From positions 62,001 to 126,000 of the forward strand of contig CAJTRG010000004.1 in the NCBI GenBank assembly GCA_910578585.1: DNA of 64,000 nt. Direction: 5' to 3'. The notes under the pieces were generated by a model, which saw only the letters and a program-made list of their open reading frames with translations, was not told the origin of the DNA and made no database searches. Numbering within the stretch: position 1 is the first letter of the stretch; every line of letters starts with the position of its first letter. The stretch is from an uncultured Mailhella sp. Its GTDB lineage: Bacteria > Desulfobacterota > Desulfovibrionia > Desulfovibrionales > Desulfovibrionaceae. Below are positions 57,855-64,000 of the stretch, in pieces. The translations under genes were made by a program, and so were the position numbers.

Positions 57855-58400
57855 ATGGAATTTGAACAAACACCCATACAAGGGCTAATTCTTATAAAGC
57901 CAAAAGTTTTTGGCGATAAACGCGGGCTTTTTGTGGAAACATGGCAGAAAGAGCGCTATGAAGAAATCGGCATAAAGTTGCCTTTTGTTCAGGATAATCA
58001 TTCTCGCTCAGTTTATGGCGTGCTTCGCGGTGTGCACTATCAAAAGGAACATGCACAGGGCAAACTGGTTTCTGTTTCCTTGGGTTCTGTATTTGATGTG
58101 GCTGTGGATATTCGCCCGGGTTCGCCCACCTTTGGAAAATGGTATGGCGTGGAGCTGACCGCAGACAATCAATGGCAGCTGTGGCTTGAACCTGGGCTTG
58201 CCCATGGTTTTGTGGTGCGGAGTGAAATTGCTCATTTCCATTATAAATGCACGGATTATTATTACCCGGAGTATGAAGCATCCATTCATTTTGCTGACCC
58301 TGACCTGGCGATAGACTGGGGCATTGATAATCCCGTTTTATCAGAAAAAGATAAAATAGCTCCTTCTTTCAAAGCGTATTGTCAATCCATTGGCAGATAA
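57855..58400 (+). CDS. rmlC: dTDP-4-dehydrorhamnose 3,5-epimerase
   Basis: RmlC epimerises dTDP-4-keto-6-deoxyglucose at C3 and C5. The 181-residue cupin has VFGDKRGLFVETWQKERY, the catalytic His in DNHSRSVYGVLRGVHYQ, and WLEPGLAHGFVVRSE. Length fits (about 185). It is third in the cluster; its end is 13 bases before the bioB start. rmlD, which would complete dTDP-L-rhamnose, is not present. Confidence 0.97.
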   Translation: MEFEQTPIQGLILIKPKVFGDKRGLFVETWQKERYEEIGIKLPFVQDNHSRSVYGVLRGVHYQKEHAQGKLVSVSLGSVFDVAVDIRPGSPTFGKWYGVELTADNQWQLWLEPGLAHGFVVRSEIAHFHYKCTDYYYPEYEASIHFADPDLAIDWGIDNPVLSEKDKIAPSFKAYCQSIGR

Positions 58401-58413
58401 AAGAGATACTTCA

Positions 58414-59388
58414 ATGTCTATTTTGCCTCATTCTGAAGTTGATGCGCTGACCCAAAAAGTTTTAGACGGCATTTTACTGACAAAAGAAGAAATTTTTTTG
58501 CTGGCACAGGCAGATATTGTGTATCTGGCACAAAAAGCCAATGCAGTCAGAGAATTTTTTTGCGGCAAGCGCGTGGATATGTGCTGCATTATCAATGCAA
58601 AAAGCGGACATTGTTCAGAAAATTGTAAATTTTGTGCCCAGTCTTCATTTTATTATACAGGAGCGTCTGAATATCCCCTGCTTTCAGAAACGGTGATTGC
58701 TGAGCAGGCAAAGAAGGCAGATCTGGCTGGCATTGGGCGATTTTCGCTTGTTTGTTCCGGCAGAAAGCCAGGCTGGCAAGATATGCAGGCACTTGCCCTG
58801 TCCATAGCAAAAATCAGGGAAACAAGCAGCATTTCCTGCTGTGCTTCCCTTGGCTTGCTGGAAAAGGAAGACTATCTTTTACTGAAAGAACATGGATTGA
58901 CAAGAGTGCATAATAATTTGGAAAGTTCTGAAAACTTTTTTCCAAACGTTTGCACAACCCATAATTTTGCAGATAAAATTCGCTCCATACGCATGGCGCA
59001 GGAATGTGGTCTGGAAGTGTGCAGCGGCGGTATTTGGGGGCTGGGGGAAAGTCTGGAAGACCGCATAGATATGGCGTTTTCTTTGCAGGAATTAGGAGTT
59101 TTGTCTGTGCCCATCAATATTCTGTTCCCGATTAAAGGCACGCCCTTTGAAAGCAACAAGCCCCTTGCGTATGATGAAATTATCCTTTCCCTTGTACTCT
59201 ATCGTTTTATTTTGCCAAGGGCATATTTGCGCCTTGCCGGAGGCAGAAAACTGCTTGCTGACAAGGGCAGACGCTGTTTTGAAAGCGGGGCAAACGCGCT
59301 GATTACCGGTGATATGCTGACAACACAAGGCGTTGGTGCGGAAGAAGATAAAGCAATGTTCAAAGCGCTTGGCTTTTGTGTGGAGTAA
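58414..59388 (+). CDS. bioB: Biotin synthase
   Basis: BioB is a radical-SAM enzyme that inserts sulfur into dethiobiotin. ATG 58414 (AAGAGA 8 bases upstream) gives 324 residues; a TTG at 58390 inside rmlC is rejected. It has the radical-SAM CSENCKFC (Cys-x3-Cys-x2-Cys), SLVCSGRKPGW, VHNNLESSENFFPNVCTTH in place of the usual YNHNLDTS region, and LRLAGGRK instead of the common VRLSAGR. It lies between sugar and tRNA/rRNA genes, with no other biotin genes nearby. Confidence 0.93.
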   Translation: MSILPHSEVDALTQKVLDGILLTKEEIFLLAQADIVYLAQKANAVREFFCGKRVDMCCIINAKSGHCSENCKFCAQSSFYYTGASEYPLLSETVIAEQAKKADLAGIGRFSLVCSGRKPGWQDMQALALSIAKIRETSSISCCASLGLLEKEDYLLLKEHGLTRVHNNLESSENFFPNVCTTHNFADKIRSIRMAQECGLEVCSGGIWGLGESLEDRIDMAFSLQELGVLSVPINILFPIKGTPFESNKPLAYDEIILSLVLYRFILPRAYLRLAGGRKLLADKGRRCFESGANALITGDMLTTQGVGAEEDKAMFKALGFCVE

Positions 59389-59390
59389 GA

Positions 59391-60176
59391 ATGGCAAAGA
59401 AAATGCGTGCAGATCAACTTGTTTTTGAGCAGGGCCTTGCTGAAAGCAGAGAGCAGGCAAAACGCCTGATTATGGCCGGGCAGGTTGTTATTGACCCGCA
59501 AAGAGAATTGCCGGAAGGCGTCAAGCCAACGCCGGTGGCAAAGGCAGGGCAAAATTATCCTGTTGACACGGTCTTTATGCTGCAGGGCAAAGAACGTTTT
59601 GTGAGCCGCGGCGGTTATAAACTTTTGACTGCCATTGAGCATTTTCATCTTGATGTGACTGACTTTGTGTGCCTTGACGCTGGAGCTTCCACAGGTGGCT
59701 TTACCGACTGTCTTTTGCAGTTTGGTGCGAAGAAAGTCTACGCTGTGGATGTGGGGCATGCGCAGCTTCACGAAAAAATGCAAAGACATCCGCAAGTGGT
59801 GAATATGGAAGGGATCAACCTTCGTTATGCTGATGAAACCTTACTTCCTGAAAAGGTGGATATTATGGTTTCTGATGTTTCCTTTATTTCCCTGACGCTT
59901 GTTATTCCGCCTTGTATGAAAAGCGTGAAGAAGGGCGGTTTGATTGTTTGCCTGATTAAGCCGCAGTTTGAAGTAGGGGCACATCAGACGGATAAAGGCG
60001 TTGTGCGCGATGAGGCAGTTCGGCAGGAAGCTGTGAATAAGGTTTTGTCTTTTTGCGAAAATTTAGGCTTGGAATGCTTGGGAGTAACACCTGCCATGAT
60101 TAAAGGACCCAAGGGCAATCAGGAATATGTGGCTTGCTGGCGAAAGGTGCGTGAAGAATATGCAGACAATACATGA
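59391..60176 (+). CDS. tlyA: TlyA-type rRNA 2'-O-methyltransferase
   Basis: TlyA methylates ribose in 16S and/or 23S rRNA. From ATG 59391 (GGAG 6 bases upstream, 2 bases after the bioB stop) it has 261 residues: an N-terminal S4 RNA-binding domain (MRADQLVFEQGLAESREQAK) and an FtsJ-like SAM methyltransferase domain with LDAGASTGGFTDCLLQFGA and VSDVSFISLTLVIP. Length and domain order are normal. Its end overlaps the GT9 gene by 17 bases. Confidence 0.94.
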   Translation: MAKKMRADQLVFEQGLAESREQAKRLIMAGQVVIDPQRELPEGVKPTPVAKAGQNYPVDTVFMLQGKERFVSRGGYKLLTAIEHFHLDVTDFVCLDAGASTGGFTDCLLQFGAKKVYAVDVGHAQLHEKMQRHPQVVNMEGINLRYADETLLPEKVDIMVSDVSFISLTLVIPPCMKSVKKGGLIVCLIKPQFEVGAHQTDKGVVRDEAVRQEAVNKVLSFCENLGLECLGVTPAMIKGPKGNQEYVACWRKVREEYADNT

Positions 60177-61254
60177 AACTCCTCAACATATTCTTGTTAT
60201 TCAGCAAAGACAGCTGGGTGATGTGGTTGTGACAACACCTGTTTTTGAGGCTGTGAAAAAAGCTTTTCCCGCGGCAAAACTGACCTTGCTGACAGAAGCA
60301 AAATGCGTTCCGCTTCTTGAAAAAGATCCGTATCTTGATGAAATTCTTGTTTTTCCCAAGGCCAGAAATATTCTTGTACAAGTAGTCTTTTATTGCACGC
60401 TGCATAGAAAAAAGTTTGATGTGCTGGCTGATTTGCAGCAGCTTCCCCGCTGTCAGCTTGCAACTTTGTTTTCAGGGGCAAAATATCGTTTATCCTTTGC
60501 TCCGCGGCACTGGTACAGAAAATTTTTGTATACCCATTGTGCTGTTCCGGAAAATACAGCAACTGATTACACGTCCTTTTCAAAAACACGTATTTTCTCA
60601 CCTTTGGGGCTTGTGCCAACAGAAATGAAGCCAAAGCTTTATGTAACAGACGAAGAAAAGCAAAAAGCCCGCATTCTTTTGGAACACCTTGGCATAACAG
60701 AAGGTACTCCTTTTATTACGCTTGATGCCACCCATAAACACCCCAGACGGCGCTGGAAATATTATGAGGAACTGGTGCGGGCTATTCTTGCCAATTATCC
60801 GCAATTTAAATTTTTTGTTCTTCGCGCGCCCGGTGAAGATGCGCAGGTCAAGCATTTATCGGAAATTGACCCCAAACGGGTAGTTATGCCGCAAAATCCG
60901 CTTTCTTTGCGGGAATCTATGGCATGCATGTCTCATGCGGCCTTTCATATTGGCAATACATCAGCTCCAGAGCATATGGCACTGGCTCTCAATATTCCAA
61001 GTCTCATTATTTTGGCAGAAACTGGCGTGTTTTGGCATTTTGACCCAAAAAATCCAGAAAAGGGCACAGCCAGACAAGTGGAAGTTCGTTTGTCAAATGA
61101 AGCTTATCAGGCATATATGCGCGGGTTGGAAGCGTATAAAAGCGGCAATAATCCCTCCTTTGTGCCTGAAGAATTTCCGCGTATAAATTGTATAACTGTG
61201 GAAAATGCTTTGGAAAAATTTGCTGAATTAGTCAATGCGCCTTTTTATGCATAA
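60160..61254 (+). CDS. Family 9 glycosyltransferase (heptosyltransferase-like)
   Basis: ATG 60160 gives 364 residues and overlaps tlyA by 17 bases; an upstream start inside tlyA (60127) is less likely. The N-terminus ILVIQQRQLGDVVVTTPVFE is the GT9 signature, and AFHIGNTSAPEHMALALNIP is the donor-binding motif of ADP-heptose:LPS heptosyltransferases. LDATHKHPRRRW fits the central loop. It probably adds a heptose to the LPS core; which of WaaC, WaaF or WaaQ it matches is not clear. Confidence 0.9.
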   Translation: MQTIHETPQHILVIQQRQLGDVVVTTPVFEAVKKAFPAAKLTLLTEAKCVPLLEKDPYLDEILVFPKARNILVQVVFYCTLHRKKFDVLADLQQLPRCQLATLFSGAKYRLSFAPRHWYRKFLYTHCAVPENTATDYTSFSKTRIFSPLGLVPTEMKPKLYVTDEEKQKARILLEHLGITEGTPFITLDATHKHPRRRWKYYEELVRAILANYPQFKFFVLRAPGEDAQVKHLSEIDPKRVVMPQNPLSLRESMACMSHAAFHIGNTSAPEHMALALNIPSLIILAETGVFWHFDPKNPEKGTARQVEVRLSNEAYQAYMRGLEAYKSGNNPSFVPEEFPRINCITVENALEKFAELVNAPFYA

Positions 61255-61274
61255 AATTTAATCTATTCTTTTTG

Positions 61275-61303
61275 TTGACCAATAGCGGAAAGCAACGTAT
61301 ATT
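61275..61303 (+). promoter_or_regulatory. Sigma-70 promoter for purA
   Basis: TTGACC (61275-61280) and TATATT (61298-61303) are 17 bases apart, 51 bases ahead of purA. Confidence 0.65.
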
Positions 61304-61353
61304 AACTATCTTGTGTGGATACAAATAATTCCTATGCTTTGGCGGGGTAAATT

Positions 61354-62634
61354 ATGGCAAATATGACTGTTTTTGGCGCCCAATGGGGTGACGAAGGTAA
61401 GGGAAAAATCGTTGATCTTTTAGGAGCAGAAGTTGCTTGTGTTGTACGTTATCAAGGCGGAAACAATGCAGGACATACTGTTATTGTCAATGGGCAAAAA
61501 ACTGTTTTGCACGTTATTCCTTCTGGAATTTTGCACGACGGTACACTGTGCATTATTGGCAACGGCGTTGTGCTTGATCCATTTGTTTTCTTGAAAGAAC
61601 TCGATGAGTTACATCTTAAAAATATTGATACTTCTGCAAAACGCCTTTTTGTAAGCCCAAAAACACAGCTCATTATGCCTTATCATAAAGTTCTTGATGC
61701 TGCTCGTGAATCCATGAAAAGCGCAAAAGGAAAAATCGGAACAACAGGTCGCGGCATTGGCCCTTGTTATGAAGATAAAATGGCTCGTATTGGTGTAAGA
61801 GCCGGTGATTTGAACGATAAAGAACTGGTACGCCAAAAAATTGAAACAGCACTGATTGAAAAAAATATCCTTTTCAAAAACCTGTATCATGTGGATGAAA
61901 TGGATGTTGATGTTGTGTACAATGAAGTTATGGCAATTGCCGACAGACTTCTTCCTTATGTTCAGGATACCACAGCCATTTTCTATGAGCTCCAAAAACA
62001 GGGCAAGTCCTGTTTATTTGAAGGCGCGCAAGGCGTTATGCTTGACATTGACCATGGCACATACCCCTATGTTACCTCTTCCAATACCATTTGCAGCAAT
62101 GCCGGTGTGGGAGCCGGTGTTCCCAATGAATTTATCACGGAACACATTGCCATTGTCAAAGCCTATACAACCCGTGTTGGAGCAGGCCCATTCCCAACGG
62201 AACTTTTTGATAAAACCGGTGAATATTTACAGCAAAAAGGCGGAGAATTTGGAGCAACAACAGGCAGAACCCGCCGCTGCGGCTGGTTTGATGCGTGCGT
62301 GCTTCGTGAATGCTACCGTGTCTGCAAGCCAACAACCCTTGCTCTTACTAAGTTAGACGTACTGGGCGGACTGGATGAAATTAAAATTTGCGTTGCCTAT
62401 ACTTTGAACGGAAAAGAAATTGCAACACCCCCAAGTTCTGCCACTGATTTTGCTTTGGTTCAGCCGGTCTATGAAACTTTGCCAGGCTGGAAAGAAGATA
62501 TTTCTTCATGCCTTTCCTATGATGAGCTTCCTGAAAACGCGAAAAAATACGTTGCTCGTTTAGAAGAGCTTATCGGCGTCAAGGCAGGTTTTGTTTCCGT
62601 TGGCCCTGATAGAAATCAGACTATACGTCGCTAA
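61354..62634 (+). CDS. purA: Adenylosuccinate synthetase
   Basis: PurA converts IMP and aspartate to adenylosuccinate with GTP, the first committed step to AMP. The 426-residue protein has the signature QWGDEGKGKIVDLLG (GTP loop), GGNNAGHTV, GTTGRGIGPCYEDKMAR and FGATTGRTRRCGWFDA. Length fits (432 in E. coli). It has its own promoter and is followed by a terminator that ends right at the start of holB. Confidence 0.98.
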   Translation: MANMTVFGAQWGDEGKGKIVDLLGAEVACVVRYQGGNNAGHTVIVNGQKTVLHVIPSGILHDGTLCIIGNGVVLDPFVFLKELDELHLKNIDTSAKRLFVSPKTQLIMPYHKVLDAARESMKSAKGKIGTTGRGIGPCYEDKMARIGVRAGDLNDKELVRQKIETALIEKNILFKNLYHVDEMDVDVVYNEVMAIADRLLPYVQDTTAIFYELQKQGKSCLFEGAQGVMLDIDHGTYPYVTSSNTICSNAGVGAGVPNEFITEHIAIVKAYTTRVGAGPFPTELFDKTGEYLQQKGGEFGATTGRTRRCGWFDACVLRECYRVCKPTTLALTKLDVLGGLDEIKICVAYTLNGKEIATPPSSATDFALVQPVYETLPGWKEDISSCLSYDELPENAKKYVARLEELIGVKAGFVSVGPDRNQTIRR

Positions 62635-62644
62635 AAGTAAAAAG

Positions 62645-62678
62645 AAAAATCCGTCAAAATTTTTGTCGGATTTTTTTT
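62645..62678 (+). terminator. Terminator after purA
   Basis: AAAAATCCG (62645-62653) pairs with CGGATTTTT (62667-62675); the T run ends directly at the ATG of holB (62679), so read-through transcripts would be needed unless holB has an unseen promoter. Confidence 0.75.
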
Positions 62679-63644
62679 ATGAAAAATATGGCAGAAAAAA
62701 AGAGTAAAATCGAAGAAGAAATTCCCAGTAAAGAAGAAGCAGTCAAAGTTTTTGATCCTGCGCTCTCTCCTTTATTTGACAGATTTCGTGAAAAAATCAA
62801 TAAAATTCAGCAAGATCCTCCGCAGCTTTTGCATATTGAAGGGGGAAGTGCCGATCTTCGCACTGCCTTTGCCCATTATTATGCAGCCCTCTTTTTCTGT
62901 CAAAGTCCGGAACATTGCTTTAATGAACGGGAGAAAGCAAGCCTTTATGGCGAAAATATTCAGCCTTGTATCCATTGCCCTGAATGTTTTAAAGTTGCTG
63001 CCCATATGCACCCGGATTTATTTGTTTTTGACAGCCGAGAAGCCAATATTGACGTAGATTCCATGCGGGAATTAAAGAAAATATCCACAGAAGCTCCTCG
63101 TTTTGCCAGGAAGCGTCTGGTGCTTTTACTGGAAACTCAAAAATTAAGCGCTGTTTCCGGCAATGCCTTATTAAAACTTCTGGAAGAGCCGAATCCCTAT
63201 AACCAGTATGTTTTTACCATGTCACAGCGGGAAATGGTTTTACCGACTCTGCTTTCCCGCGGTTTTGTGACAACTTTGCCCTGGAAGGATTCTCTCCAGG
63301 AATTGACAGACACAGAAAAGGAATGGGAAAACATCTTAATCAAATTCTTTCAAAATGGAACAGGGCTTCTCGATAAGACAGCGGCCAAAGGGGCGATAGA
63401 TGCAGAACTTGCCAAGCTGATTTGCGGCATTTTACAGAAAAACTTTGCCCATGCTATGGCAGGCAGAAAAAATTATGTGCTGGCTTCTTTGTTTTCCACC
63501 CTTTCTTTCAGCAAACTTTTTGAAATAAACGAACGGGTTGTCACGTGTTATGAAATGCTTAATTTAATGGTGAACCCAACCTATGCCATTGAAGCATTGC
63601 TGACGGAATTATTTGTGACACTAAAAACAGCAGGTTTAAAATGA
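62679..63644 (+). CDS. holB: DNA polymerase III delta' subunit
   Basis: The delta' subunit is part of the clamp loader. The 321-residue protein lacks a working P-loop (EGGSADLRTAF replaces GxxGxGKT), as is normal for delta', and has a zinc-binding module of cysteines (CFNEREKASLYGENIQPCIH, then CPECF), the ARKRLVLLLETQKLS Walker B-like segment and the sensor/SRC-like region LKLLEEPN...LLSRGF. ATG 62679 or 62688 are both possible. It overlaps the ferredoxin gene by 4 bases. Confidence 0.9.
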   Translation: MKNMAEKKSKIEEEIPSKEEAVKVFDPALSPLFDRFREKINKIQQDPPQLLHIEGGSADLRTAFAHYYAALFFCQSPEHCFNEREKASLYGENIQPCIHCPECFKVAAHMHPDLFVFDSREANIDVDSMRELKKISTEAPRFARKRLVLLLETQKLSAVSGNALLKLLEEPNPYNQYVFTMSQREMVLPTLLSRGFVTTLPWKDSLQELTDTEKEWENILIKFFQNGTGLLDKTAAKGAIDAELAKLICGILQKNFAHAMAGRKNYVLASLFSTLSFSKLFEINERVVTCYEMLNLMVNPTYAIEALLTELFVTLKTAGLK

Positions 63645-63832
63645 GTGAATTTGAAGAAATCATTTCCATCAATACAGATGAATGTGTGCAATGTGAAGGC
63701 TGTGTGGAAAATTGTCCGCACGATGCTTTGGAAATAAGCGCAAACGGCTATCCCTACTGCATTGACAATTTGTGCACGCGCTGCGGGGAATGCATTGAAA
63801 TTTGCCCTGTTTTAGCTATTAGTTTTGAATAG
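63641..63832 (+). CDS. Small 2[4Fe-4S] ferredoxin-like protein
   Basis: The 63-residue protein has two classic clusters: CVQCEGCVENCP (Cys-x2-Cys-x2-Cys-x3-Cys-Pro) and CTRCGECIEICP, with little else, so it is an electron carrier of the bacterial ferredoxin type. It starts inside the last codon of holB (ATGA overlap) and so is translationally coupled to a DNA-replication gene, an unusual pairing. The electron partner is not identifiable. Confidence 0.9.
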   Translation: MSEFEEIISINTDECVQCEGCVENCPHDALEISANGYPYCIDNLCTRCGECIEICPVLAISFE

Positions 63833-63895
63833 TTTTTGTTTCGTTTTATTATAAAGTTTATTTTATAACAACGAGATATAAAAATTTTTATTTTT

Positions 63896-64000
63896 ATGGG
63901 GGAAAATTCCCCCCATACCCCCGCATCGCTTGTTCCTGATGCAACTGTCAGTGAACTCGTCAGAGTTCAAAACTTACAGTTTGCTCAGGTTCACGCCCTG
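63896..64000 (+). other. Unexplained end segment with open frame and C/G-tract inverted repeat
   Basis: A GGGGGAAAATTCCCCCC inverted repeat lies at about 63898-63914 and a C run follows it. A frame from ATG 63896 is open to the window end (35 codons), but without a good ribosome site and with an atypical composition. It may be the start of a gene or of another dispersed repeat. The 63 bases before it show nothing. Confidence 0.3.

Overview
The window looks like a chromosomal segment of an AT-rich, Gram-negative, flagellated bacterium, most likely a host-associated member of the Desulfovibrionaceae (Desulfovibrio/Bilophila/Lawsonia type). This is inferred from protein style and gene order: a che operon carrying a HEAT-repeat gene, a MucR/Ros regulator, a Cys-rich GrpE N-terminus, lipid A and Kdo genes, and a tripartite tricarboxylate transporter. 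No 16S gene or other decisive marker is present, so the genus is open.

Layout. 1-3.0 kb: end of a TctA/TctC uptake system and a CyuA-like cysteine desulfidase. 3.1-8.8 kb: prfB with its programmed frameshift, an unknown gene, an FlhG/MinD-type ATPase, HU, a DUF21/CBS membrane protein, a Kdo-pathway isomerase and a solitary MqsA-like zinc finger. 8.8-13 kb (minus): skp-lpxD-fabZ-lpxA and a polyamine decarboxylase (nspC). 13.1-19.9 kb: azlCD, rlpA, kpsC and pta. 20.0-22.1 kb: a MITE-like repeat next to a glycosyltransferase remnant, then a Na/Pi transporter (minus). 22.3-32.2 kb: cheB-HEAT-cheR-cheY-cheA, cvpA, mazG. 32.3-36.4 kb: an AT-rich membrane-glycan cluster (GtrII-like, PgpA, decaprenyl-phosphate phosphoribosyltransferase-like, SMR-like), a decayed paralog and a second MITE copy. 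36.4-44.9 kb (minus): an unknown gene, miaB, grpE, fliI-fliH-fliG behind a sigma-54-type promoter, cobU and an unknown membrane-anchored protein. 45.1-50.3 kb: GDP-fucose synthesis (manC, gmd, fcl) plus a putative fucosyltransferase. 50.4-55.6 kb: tRNA-Leu, mucR, an AsmA-like gene, two identical tRNA-Lys genes and two GT2 glycosyltransferases. 55.9-63.8 kb: rmlBAC, bioB, tlyA, a heptosyltransferase-like GT9, purA, a DNA polymerase III delta' subunit and a two-cluster ferredoxin.

The common theme is the cell surface. Lipid A and Kdo (kdsD, lpxA, lpxD, kpsC), nucleotide sugars (GDP-fucose, the dTDP-rhamnose precursor), glycosyltransferases and a MucR regulator are interleaved with motility and chemotaxis genes. 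The most noteworthy items are: a non-autonomous TA-flanked fold-back element in two copies, each beside a decayed glycan gene; the polyprenyl-phosphate pentose/glycan cluster at 32-36 kb; the candidate fucosyltransferase; the TTT transporter linked to a cysteine desulfidase; and the sigma-54 promoter ahead of fliGHI. I found no CRISPR array, rRNA operon, prophage or transposase gene. Function calls rest on motif recognition by eye, not on database searches.
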